Assembly: GCA_947381415.1 (NCBI GenBank)
Contig: CANCVB010000003.1
Location: forward strand, 62,001 to 126,000
DNA length: 64,000 bases
Direction: 5' to 3'
DNA from: Burkholderiales bacterium
Lineage (GTDB): Bacteria > Pseudomonadota > Gammaproteobacteria > Burkholderiales > Burkholderiaceae_C
The translations under genes and the position numbers were made by a program. Below the pieces are notes generated by a model. That model saw only the letters and a program-made list of their open reading frames with translations, was not told where the DNA came from and ran no database searches. Positions 53,455 through 61,367 of this stretch are shown piece after piece; within the stretch, counting starts at the first letter, position 1; the number at the start of each line of letters is the position of its first letter.

Positions 53455-54723
53455 TTATGCCTGATTCTTCTCTAAGTCAAAGGCTTTGTGCAGCGCACGC
53501 ACCGCCAACTCTAGGTATTTCTCGTTGATTACCACAGAAGTTTTGATTTCGCTGGTAGAAATCATCTGTATGTTGATGCCCTCTTCACTCAAGGATTCAA
53601 ACATTCGACTGGCCACCCCAACGTGGCTGCGCATGCCAATACCCACAATCGATACCTTGCAGATCTTGGCATCGCCGATCACCTCGGGGGATCCCAAGTC
53701 GGGCATGACTTGGTTTTTAAGCAACTCCATGGCTCGGGCGTGATCGTTGCGGTTCACGGTGAAACTAAAGTCGGTCAAACCACCTTTGCTGATGTTTTGA
53801 ATAATCATGTCAACATCAATATTGGCTTGGGCAACAGCGCCCAAAATTTTGTAGGCAATGCCCGGTTTGTCAGGCACACCGATGATGGAGATTTTGGCTT
53901 CATCACGGGTGAAGGCAATGCCCGATACGATGGCTTGTTCCATTTGCTCGTCTTCCTCAAAAGTAATCAAAGTGCCAGACTTGGCTTCCTCGTGAATATC
54001 GATGTCCCAGGGCGTGAAGCTAGAGAGCACCCGCAAAGGTACCTTGTACTTGCCCGCAAATTCCACCGAACGAATTTGCAACACCTTGCTGCCAAGAGAA
54101 GCCATCTCCAGCATTTCTTCAAAGCTCACGGTATGCAAGCGCCGCGCTTCGGGCACCACGCGGGGATCGGTGGTGTACACCCCATCCACATCGGTATAAA
54201 TCAAACATTCGGCAGCTTTCATTGCTGCGGCCACCGCGACAGCCGATGTGTCAGAGCCACCGCGGCCCAGTGTGGTGATATGCCCCTCGGGATCCACCCC
54301 TTGAAAACCCGTGATGATGACCACCTTGCCCGAGGCCAAATCTGCGCGAACACGGGCGTCGTCGATCGATTCGATGCGTGCCTTGGTAAATGAACTGTCG
54401 GTTCGGATCGGAACTTGCCAACCGGCATAACTGACAGAAGCCAAACCTTCTGCCTGCAAAGCGATAGCCAGCAAAGCTGAAGATGCTTGCTCGCCTGTGG
54501 CTGCCAATGCATCCAGCTCTCTGAAGTAATCGGTGTTGCTGGTATCGGGCACCAACTCTTTGGCCAAACCCAATAAACGGTTGGTTTCGCCACTCATGGC
54601 AGAGGGAACGACCACCAATTGGTGCCCTGCTCTGGCCCATTTGGCCACGCGTTTAGCGACATTGCGTATGCGCTCGGTGGACCCCATCGAGGTACCACCG
54701 TATTTATGAACGATCAAAGCCAT
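53455..54723 (-). CDS. lysC: Aspartate kinase
   Basis: First step of the aspartate family (Lys, Thr, Met, diaminopimelate). The 422-residue protein has the kinase start KYGGTSMGSTERI, GRGGSDTSAVAVAAA and YTDVDGVYTTDPR in the catalytic domain, and two C-terminal ACT domains (from about residue 265; ISIIGVPDKPGIAYKILG, VSIVGIGMRSHVGVASRMF) for feedback control. It is a monofunctional aspartokinase like those of Pseudomonas and Corynebacterium. tRNA-Ser follows ten bases after the stop. Confidence 0.95.
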   Translation of the reverse strand: MALIVHKYGGTSMGSTERIRNVAKRVAKWARAGHQLVVVPSAMSGETNRLLGLAKELVPDTSNTDYFRELDALAATGEQASSALLAIALQAEGLASVSYAGWQVPIRTDSSFTKARIESIDDARVRADLASGKVVIITGFQGVDPEGHITTLGRGGSDTSAVAVAAAMKAAECLIYTDVDGVYTTDPRVVPEARRLHTVSFEEMLEMASLGSKVLQIRSVEFAGKYKVPLRVLSSFTPWDIDIHEEAKSGTLITFEEDEQMEQAIVSGIAFTRDEAKISIIGVPDKPGIAYKILGAVAQANIDVDMIIQNISKGGLTDFSFTVNRNDHARAMELLKNQVMPDLGSPEVIGDAKICKVSIVGIGMRSHVGVASRMFESLSEEGINIQMISTSEIKTSVVINEKYLELAVRALHKAFDLEKNQA

Positions 54724-54750
54724 CGTAGAAGAAGGTCTATCTATGCAAAG

Positions 54751-55713
54751 CTAGAAATTGTACCAATCGATATGACCACCTACTCTGCGCACAAAACCAT
54801 CGCCTACTTTGATGTCAATCTGGTGTCCTCGCGTGCGGCAAGCGTCAATTTGGTGCAGCAACTGATCGATTTGCGCCGTGCTGCACGACACCTGACGCTG
54901 TGATAACCAAGCACGCAGCACATTGGCTTGGCGCGGGATGCTGAGTTGCTGCAAAGCCGCCAACTGAGGTGGTATACCGGTTTGCTGCAAATCTATCAAA
55001 GCCATGTCATCTAAAACGGATTGGGCTTGGGCGGCATGGCGGGCACTGCGACCAAAGGTTTGGCGAAACGCGGGAAAAGCCAAGGCCAGCACAGGCAAGA
55101 GTTGATGGCGGATACGGTTGCGGGTGTACCGCTGGTCTTGGTTGGTGGGGTCTTCTGCCCAGCTTACCCCCTCTTGCAACAACCAATCGCGCAACTGCTG
55201 GGCTGGAACATCCAACCAAGGGCGATGAATACGCAAGCCGCCTCTCTCTGCCAAAGCAGGCATGGCTGACAAGCCAGGCAAACCTGCGCCTCGCGACAAT
55301 GCCAACAGCATTGTTTCCACTTGGTCATCCGCATGTTGTGCCAAGGCAAGGTCTTTGATGGAACCCTCCCAGTGTGTTTCCAGTACCTGTGAAAAAGCTT
55401 GGTAGCGCGCTTGACGTGCGGCATCTTCAGGGCTTTCCCCGCTGAGAGGATGCGCGTCAACATGCGTGACCACCAAAGGAACCGACCAACGTTCACACAA
55501 GTTGCGGCAGTGGGAGGCAAATTCATCGGCAGCAGCTTGCAAACCATGGTGAACATGAACAGCTCGCACCTGATGGGGCCAACGCTGCACACATGCCAAC
55601 AGCAAAGCACATGAGTCCGCGCCACCACTCAAGGCAACCGCAAAAGGCAAAGAAGGTGAAAAGTGCGCGAGTGAGGGAGCAGTCAAGTTAGCGCGCGTCA
55701 GCCTTGGTGTCAT
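54751..55713 (-). CDS. tilS: tRNA(Ile)-lysidine synthetase
   Basis: Modifies the wobble C of tRNA-Ile(CAU) to lysidine so it reads AUA. The PP-loop [13 protein letters not shown] is near the N terminus, followed by HVHHGL and the TilS-typical [21 protein letters not shown]. At 320 residues it has the catalytic and first linker domains but lacks the C-terminal tRNA-acceptor-binding domain of E. coli TilS (432 residues); short forms occur in betaproteobacteria. The ATG at 55713 overlaps the end of accA by 26 bases. Confidence 0.9.
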   Translation of the reverse strand: MTPRLTRANLTAPSLAHFSPSLPFAVALSGGADSCALLLACVQRWPHQVRAVHVHHGLQAAADEFASHCRNLCERWSVPLVVTHVDAHPLSGESPEDAARQARYQAFSQVLETHWEGSIKDLALAQHADDQVETMLLALSRGAGLPGLSAMPALAERGGLRIHRPWLDVPAQQLRDWLLQEGVSWAEDPTNQDQRYTRNRIRHQLLPVLALAFPAFRQTFGRSARHAAQAQSVLDDMALIDLQQTGIPPQLAALQQLSIPRQANVLRAWLSQRQVSCSTAQIDQLLHQIDACRTRGHQIDIKVGDGFVRRVGGHIDWYNF

Positions 55714-56665
55714 TGAACCGGCCATAGCTTTGCAAGCGCTCATAGCGTCGATCAAGCAACTCTTTCAGTTTGAGGTCAGTGACTTGACGCCATGCATCGT
55801 TCAGACCACGTTTAAGTTGAGACGCCATCAACTTGGTGTCACGGTGGGCACCACCCACGGGTTCATTCACGATTTTGTCGACCAGCCCTAAGGCTTTCAA
55901 ACGGTGGGCGGTGATGCCCAAAGCGTCGGCTGCATCAGATGCACGGTCCGAGGTTTTCCACAAAATAGAAGCACATCCCTCGGGACTGATGACAGAGTAA
56001 ATGGAGTACTGCAACATCAACAGTTGGTCAGCCACACTGATAGCCAAGGCACCGCCCGAGCCACCTTCCCCAATGATGGTGGTGATGATGGGAACCTGCA
56101 ATTGCGCCATCTCGAAAATATTTCGCCCAATGGCTTCGCTTTGGCTGCGTTCTTCAGCGTCAATGCCTGGGAAAGCACCCGGGGTGTCAACAAAGGTGAA
56201 CACGGGCAGTTTGAATTTCTCGGCCGTCTTCATCAAACGCAAGGCTTTGCGGTAACCCTCTGGGCGCGTCATGCCAAAGTTGCGCGCTGTACGTTCTCTC
56301 GTGTCGCGGCCTTTTTGTTGACCGATCACCATGCAGGCATTGCCGTTGAATCGCGCCAAACCACCCACAATGCTCAAGTCGTCAGAGAAATGCCTGTCGC
56401 CATGCATCTCCACAAAGTCAGTGAAGATGTCATTGATGTAATCAAGTGTGTAGGGCCGCTCGGGGTGACGCGCAATCTTGGTGATTTGCCAAGGGGTGAG
56501 GTCACTGTAAATGTCTTTGGTAAGTTGAAGGCTTTTTTTAGCGAGCTGCTCAATTTCATCGGAAATATCCACAGCCGACTCGGTTTGCACATATCTGAGT
56601 TCTTCGATCTTGCCTTCGAGTTCAGCAATCGGTTGCTCGAAATCGAGAAATGTTTTTTTTGCCAA
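55688..56665 (-). CDS. accA: Acetyl-CoA carboxylase carboxyltransferase subunit alpha
   Basis: Alpha subunit of the carboxyltransferase that makes malonyl-CoA for fatty acid synthesis. The start [20 protein letters not shown], then [31 protein letters not shown] and [12 protein letters not shown], are standard. The start is a TTG at 56665 with AGGAGA seven bases before it; the track start at 56773 has no similarity. The non-ATG start on a core gene may damp translation. It has 325 residues, normal length. Confidence 0.93.
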   Translation of the reverse strand: MAKKTFLDFEQPIAELEGKIEELRYVQTESAVDISDEIEQLAKKSLQLTKDIYSDLTPWQITKIARHPERPYTLDYINDIFTDFVEMHGDRHFSDDLSIVGGLARFNGNACMVIGQQKGRDTRERTARNFGMTRPEGYRKALRLMKTAEKFKLPVFTFVDTPGAFPGIDAEERSQSEAIGRNIFEMAQLQVPIITTIIGEGGSGGALAISVADQLLMLQYSIYSVISPEGCASILWKTSDRASDAADALGITAHRLKALGLVDKIVNEPVGGAHRDTKLMASQLKRGLNDAWRQVTDLKLKELLDRRYERLQSYGRFNDTKADAR

Positions 56666-56700
56666 TCGTCTCTCCTTGCGCCCAGGTGTCTGACCGAGGC

Positions 56701-57345
56701 TTAGTAGGCCACTGGTTGCGGGTCTAGCGAGCGCCAAATATACCAAGTTGCCACACTGCAGTACGGCGCCCAAGCGGCAGCGACTTCACGCGCATCACTG
56801 CGACTGACTGCTTCACCAGAAAAATAGTTGTGGCTGATCCCATTGATAAGCCCCACATCGTCCAGCGGCAAGACATTGGGACGCATCAAATAAAAGATCA
56901 AAAACATCTCTGCCGTCCAACGGCCAATGCCGCGGATGGATACCAACTCGGCAATGATGGCCTCGTCGTCCATCTCTGCCCATTGCCGGGTATGCACAGC
57001 GCCGTTGGAAAAATGCAAAGCCAGATCGACCAAATACTCGACTTTGCGCGCAGACAAGCCAGCCGCACGCATGTCATCGACTTTGAGCTTCAACACATAC
57101 GCGGGTGTGATTTTTTTAGGTAATGCGGCAAACCTGTCCCATACCGATTGGGCCGCCTTGACGGATATTTGTTGACCGACGATGCTTCTGGCCAAAGTGA
57201 CGAAAGCATCACCGCGCGACTCTAAACAGGCATCGCCAAACTGCGGAATCAAGCGGCGCATGACACGGTCTTTTTTGGCCAAATGCTTACACGCCTCATC
57301 CCAGTAAGAGGGAATGGCGCGCTTGACAGGCAAACTGACCACCAT
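56701..57345 (-). CDS. DNA-3-methyladenine glycosylase (AlkA/HhH-GPD family)
   Basis: Base-excision repair enzyme that removes alkylated purines. The helix-hairpin-helix [13 protein letters not shown] is followed at the usual distance by the catalytic Asp region [25 protein letters not shown] is the conserved early helix. At 214 residues it lacks the N-terminal domain of E. coli AlkA, as in the short beta/alpha-proteobacterial and yeast Mag1-like forms. It starts with an ATG that overlaps the cysS stop by one base (TGATG). Confidence 0.9.
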   Translation of the reverse strand: MVVSLPVKRAIPSYWDEACKHLAKKDRVMRRLIPQFGDACLESRGDAFVTLARSIVGQQISVKAAQSVWDRFAALPKKITPAYVLKLKVDDMRAAGLSARKVEYLVDLALHFSNGAVHTRQWAEMDDEAIIAELVSIRGIGRWTAEMFLIFYLMRPNVLPLDDVGLINGISHNYFSGEAVSRSDAREVAAAWAPYCSVATWYIWRSLDPQPVAY

Positions 57346-58718
57346 CAGGCACGCTCCCATTGCGTGCCTTGGGGCGAGTCTTTCAACACCACACCCATGT
57401 CGCTCAAGGTTTGTCGAATTTGATCGGCTTGGGCAAAATTTTTGCTGGCCTTGGCTTGGGCGCGGGCATCAATCAGAGACTGAATATGGGCTTCATCGAT
57501 GTCACTGCCCGCTTGCAAAAAGTCTTGCGGCGGGCTTTGCAACAAACCCAGCACGCCACCCAAGGCTTTGAGCAAACCCGACAACTGCGTGGATTGCGAG
57601 CGGTTGACCTCAGCGGCCAAATCAAACAGCACGGCCACCGCTTCAGGGGTGCCGAAATCCTCATCCATGGCAAGCTTAAAGCGAGCCGCATAGTCGTTTT
57701 GCCAGTCGATGGCAACCTCATCAGGCTTTACGGCCTGTAAAGCCGTGTACATACGCTTTAGCGATGCCCGCGCATCATCCAAATGCACATCGCTGAAATT
57801 TAAAGCACTTCGGTAATGGCTACGCACCACAAAGAAACGCACCACCTCGGGGGCATACAACTTCAATACTTCTCGGATCGTGAAGAAATTGTTCAAGCTC
57901 TTGGACATCTTGACGTTGTCCACATTGATAAAGCCGTTGTGCATCCAAATGCGGGCCATGGGGTGTCCATGGGCACCTTCACTTTGCGCAATTTCATTTT
58001 CATGGTGGGGAAACTGCAAATCAGCACCCCCGCCGTGAATGTCAAAGCTTTGCCCCAACAACTCGCAGGCCATGGCCGAGCATTCGATGTGCCAGCCTGG
58101 CCGCCCTGCACCGAAAGGGCTGTCCCATTTCACCTCTTGTGGCTCATCTGCTTTGGCAGATTTCCACAAAACAAAATCCAAAGGATCGTCTTTGCCATCG
58201 AGCACCGCTACCCGCTCACCGGCGTGTAACTCATCCAACGACTTGCCAGAGAGCTTGCCGTAACCAGTGAATTTACGCACGGCGTAATTCACATCACCAC
58301 TGGGTGCGCGGTAGGCCAATCCTTTGTCTTCCAATTGACCGATGAGTGTCAGCATTTGTGGCACGTAATCGGTGGCACGGGGTTCGAAGGTGGGCCGCTC
58401 TATGCCCAAGGCGTCGGCGTCTTGGTGCAAAGCCGCAATCATGCGATCGGTCAAAGAACGGATGCTTTCGCCGTTTTCGGTTGCACGGCGAATGATCTTG
58501 TCATCAATATCAGTGACATTGCGAACATAGGTGACTTGGAAACCGCTGTGACGCAACCAGCGTTGCACCACATCAAATGCCACCATAGAGCGGGCATGGC
58601 CAAGATGGCAAAGATCGTAAACAGTCATGCCGCAAACATACATACGCACCTGACCAGGCGTCAGCGGCGTCAAGTTTTCCAGCGCACGACTTAAGGTGCT
58701 GTAAATGCGGATGCTCAT
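57345..58718 (-). CDS. cysS: Cysteinyl-tRNA synthetase
   Basis: Class I synthetase, 457 residues. The zinc Cys is in YVCGMTVYD, the HIGH motif is HLGHARS, and the KMSKS loop is [18 protein letters not shown] and [18 protein letters not shown] are the CysS zinc/adenylate blocks. The ATG at 58718 ([16 protein letters not shown]) replaces the track start ten codons earlier. It is upstream of and coupled to the DNA glycosylase. Confidence 0.95.
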   Translation of the reverse strand: MSIRIYSTLSRALENLTPLTPGQVRMYVCGMTVYDLCHLGHARSMVAFDVVQRWLRHSGFQVTYVRNVTDIDDKIIRRATENGESIRSLTDRMIAALHQDADALGIERPTFEPRATDYVPQMLTLIGQLEDKGLAYRAPSGDVNYAVRKFTGYGKLSGKSLDELHAGERVAVLDGKDDPLDFVLWKSAKADEPQEVKWDSPFGAGRPGWHIECSAMACELLGQSFDIHGGGADLQFPHHENEIAQSEGAHGHPMARIWMHNGFINVDNVKMSKSLNNFFTIREVLKLYAPEVVRFFVVRSHYRSALNFSDVHLDDARASLKRMYTALQAVKPDEVAIDWQNDYAARFKLAMDEDFGTPEAVAVLFDLAAEVNRSQSTQLSGLLKALGGVLGLLQSPPQDFLQAGSDIDEAHIQSLIDARAQAKASKNFAQADQIRQTLSDMGVVLKDSPQGTQWERA

Positions 58719-58850
58719 GTGAGAAAAAAGGCGCTTGCACCGAGGCAAGAAAGGCGAATGGCTGAGATGGACTCTCTACTACAATGCCCGCAGTATATCG
58801 ATCCCTTGCTTTGTAAGCATTTGTTTTGAACTGATGCTTGATTGAATTCC

Positions 58851-59438
58851 ATGCCACGTTCCTTCCTGCCCTGTTCGTCTGTCCGTGCGTCGTCTTGGCG
58901 CAGAAGCTTTTGCTGGCTACTGCTTGCGGCTGCTTTGGCCGTGAACGCACAAACCACTAGCACCATACAACTCAAAGGCACCCCCCATGACGAGGTGCAA
59001 AAAGCCATGGGGCAGCGCAAATGGCCCCAAGCTTTGGAACAGGTCGATGCCTATTTGCAAGAGCGCCCACGCGATCCCCAGATGCGTTTTTGGCGCGCGC
59101 GTTTACTGGAGCAACTCGGTCGTCCCGACGAAGCCTTAGAGGTATACGAAGGCTTGGCGCAAGACTATCCCGAGTTACCCGAAGTTCAAAACAATTTGGG
59201 CGTGATGTATGCCAGCAAAGGCAAACTCGATATGGCCAAATATGCTTTTGAGCAAGCCCTGCGCAACAACCCCACCTACGCCACGGCGCATGAAAACATG
59301 GGGGATATTTTGTTGCACTTGGCTAAGCAATCTTTTGCGAAAGCGGGCCAACTTGACCCCAGCATGGCCAAAACGCTTGAGCAAAAGATGTTGGCACTTG
59401 AACCTGTTCTTCAACTCACACTGAGCACACCTAAATGA
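58851..59438 (+). CDS. Secreted tetratricopeptide-repeat protein
   Basis: A 195-residue protein with an N-terminal signal peptide (FCWLLLAAALAVNAQ) and about three TPR units. The clearest are the QALEQVDAYLQERPRDPQ region, ALEVYEGLAQDYPELPEVQN, and MAKYAFEQALRNNPTYATA. It is probably periplasmic. The gene overlaps ppiA by four bases (ATGA), so its product may act with the folding catalysts encoded downstream, for example as a scaffold. The start is the ATG at 58851; the track start is a TTG nine bases earlier. Confidence 0.82.
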   Translation: MPRSFLPCSSVRASSWRRSFCWLLLAAALAVNAQTTSTIQLKGTPHDEVQKAMGQRKWPQALEQVDAYLQERPRDPQMRFWRARLLEQLGRPDEALEVYEGLAQDYPELPEVQNNLGVMYASKGKLDMAKYAFEQALRNNPTYATAHENMGDILLHLAKQSFAKAGQLDPSMAKTLEQKMLALEPVLQLTLSTPK

Positions 59439-60028
59439 TTCTGCGCCGTTGCTTTCTAGGCTTATCCCTCGTCATTTTCAGCTTGACCAATGCCCAAGCA
59501 CAAACGCTCGCTCCCCAAGTGAAATTCACCACCAACATGGGTGAATTCGTGGTGGAGGTCTATCCCGACAAAGCCCCCAACACGGTAGAAAACTTTTTGA
59601 CCTATGTCCGTGATGGCCATTACAACGGAACCATTTTTCACCGCGTCATCAACAATTTCATGATCCAAGGTGGTGGCTACGACGCCCGCTACATGGAAAA
59701 GCCTGGCCGTGCACCCATCAAACATGAAGGGGCAGAAGTCAAGGCCAAAGGCGGCCCTACCAACACGGTGGGCACGATTGCCATGGCTCGCACGAACAAC
59801 CCACACTCTGCCTCTGCACAGTTTTTTATCAACGTCAACAACAACGATTTCCTCAACCACGTCGCCCCTTCTGGACAAGGCTGGGGCTATGTGGCCTTTG
59901 GCAAAGTGGTCAGTGGCATGGACGTTGTCAACAAAATCAAACTCACCCCCACCGGTTCAGGCGGTCCTTTCCCCACCGATGTCCCTCAAACCCAGGTCGT
60001 GATTCAGTCCGCCACTTTAGTGAAATAA
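59435..60028 (+). CDS. ppiA: Periplasmic peptidyl-prolyl cis-trans isomerase (cyclophilin)
   Basis: Exported cyclophilin of 197 residues that speeds proline isomerisation in the periplasm. The signal peptide is [23 protein letters not shown]. The active-site motifs [13 protein letters not shown] (catalytic Arg), ASAQFFINV and [13 protein letters not shown] are intact. It starts four bases inside the TPR gene and stops four bases before the cytoplasmic homologue ppiB. Confidence 0.93.
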   Translation: MILRRCFLGLSLVIFSLTNAQAQTLAPQVKFTTNMGEFVVEVYPDKAPNTVENFLTYVRDGHYNGTIFHRVINNFMIQGGGYDARYMEKPGRAPIKHEGAEVKAKGGPTNTVGTIAMARTNNPHSASAQFFINVNNNDFLNHVAPSGQGWGYVAFGKVVSGMDVVNKIKLTPTGSGGPFPTDVPQTQVVIQSATLVK

Positions 60029-60032
60029 ACCC

Positions 60033-60542
60033 ATGTCAAATCCCCAAGTTGAACTGCATATCCAAGACCACGGCATCATCACCCTTGAACTCGATGCCGA
60101 AAAGGCTCCCAAAACAGTGGCCAATTTTTTGGCGTATGTTGACAGTGGCCATTACGACCAAACGATTTTTCACCGTGTGATTCCCGGCTTTATGGTGCAA
60201 GGTGGTGGCATGTCGGTTGGTATGAAAGAAAAAAAGACCGGCGAGAAATTGGAAAATGAAGCCCACAATGGCTTGGTCAACGACTGTTACACCGTTGCCA
60301 TGGCGCGTACCAGCGACCCCCATTCAGCGACATCGCAGTTTTTCATCAATGTGAAAGACAACGATTTTCTCAACCACACAGCCCCTACAGGCAGTGGCTG
60401 GGGCTATGCGGTGTTTGGCAAAGTCATCAGCGGCACCGACGTGGTAGACGCCATTTGCAAAGTAAAAACAGGGCGTAAAGGCTTTCACGACGATGTTCCT
60501 AAAGAGGATGTGATCATCGAAAAAGCCGTGCAACTGGCCTGA
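60033..60542 (+). CDS. ppiB: Cytoplasmic peptidyl-prolyl cis-trans isomerase (cyclophilin)
   Basis: Cytoplasmic cyclophilin of 169 residues with no signal peptide. [21 protein letters not shown] and [13 protein letters not shown] mark the active site. It is a tandem paralogue of ppiA, a common arrangement in betaproteobacteria and probably an old duplication in which one copy gained or lost a signal peptide. lpxH follows after 27 bases on the same strand. Confidence 0.94.
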   Translation: MSNPQVELHIQDHGIITLELDAEKAPKTVANFLAYVDSGHYDQTIFHRVIPGFMVQGGGMSVGMKEKKTGEKLENEAHNGLVNDCYTVAMARTSDPHSATSQFFINVKDNDFLNHTAPTGSGWGYAVFGKVISGTDVVDAICKVKTGRKGFHDDVPKEDVIIEKAVQLA

Positions 60543-60569
60543 CACTTTGACGCAGGCAGTCACTTCTGT

Positions 60570-61352
60570 ATGAAGCCTGACCTGGCCGCCCCTCTTGCCA
60601 GTGTCAATGTCAGCCCTTGGCACAAGCTGACATTTATTTCCGACTTGCATCTTCAACCGAGCCAAACCGCAACATTTGAGGTTTGGCAATCTGCCATGCA
60701 AAGGCTCGATACCGATGCCTTGTTTATCTTGGGCGATCTGTTTGAGGTGTGGGTAGGTGACGATATATTGGATGCGCCGGAGGGCGTGTTTGAGCGCCAA
60801 TGTTGTGAGGTATTGCAGCAGGTGGCCAAGCGGTTACCGGTGTTTTGGATGGTCGGCAACAGAGACTTCCTATGGGGCAGACAAGCAGCCCATGCAAGCG
60901 GCATGCAAACCCTGCAAGACCCTTGCGTTTTAGAAACGTCCCAGGGGCGATGGCTCTTAAGCCATGGCGACGCACTGTGCATTGCCGACACCGCCTACCA
61001 AGCATTTCGACAAAAAGTCAGATCGCAAGCTTGGCAAACCAAGTTTTTGTCTCAGCCCTTGGCCGACCGGCTCACGATTGCGCGAGACATGCGGGCACAA
61101 AGTGAAGCCTTGAAGCAGTCTCAAAGCGTTTGGATAGATGTCGACGATGCAGCCGCTTTGCAACTTTTGCAACAGCACAACGCCAGTGTGTTGGTACACG
61201 GTCATACCCACCAAGCGGCCTTGCATGTGTTGTCATCGCAACATCAACGCTTGGTGCTCAGCGACTGGGATGCCAGCGCCATGCCTGCTCGGGCACAGTG
61301 GCTGACATGGCAAAGCGGTCGAGGCTTTTCTCGCTCAGCCGTGCTGGGCTAA
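60570..61352 (+). CDS. lpxH: UDP-2,3-diacylglucosamine diphosphatase
   Basis: Makes lipid X from UDP-2,3-diacylglucosamine in lipid A synthesis. It is a calcineurin-like phosphoesterase: ISDLHLQPS supplies the first Asp and His, GDLFEVWVGDD the bridging Asp, WMVGNRDFLWG the Asn, LSHGDALC and VHGHTHQ the His ligands. WVGDD is typical of LpxH rather than LpxG or LpxI. It has 260 residues. It is last in a TPR-ppiA-ppiB-lpxH run. Confidence 0.93.
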   Translation: MKPDLAAPLASVNVSPWHKLTFISDLHLQPSQTATFEVWQSAMQRLDTDALFILGDLFEVWVGDDILDAPEGVFERQCCEVLQQVAKRLPVFWMVGNRDFLWGRQAAHASGMQTLQDPCVLETSQGRWLLSHGDALCIADTAYQAFRQKVRSQAWQTKFLSQPLADRLTIARDMRAQSEALKQSQSVWIDVDDAAALQLLQQHNASVLVHGHTHQAALHVLSSQHQRLVLSDWDASAMPARAQWLTWQSGRGFSRSAVLG

Positions 61353-61367
61353 CACAGACTGAAACAG

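Noticed and set aside
59435-60542. Tandem ppiA/ppiB as an unusual duplication
   Set aside because: This pair is common in betaproteobacteria, and the two proteins differ in signal peptide and sequence.
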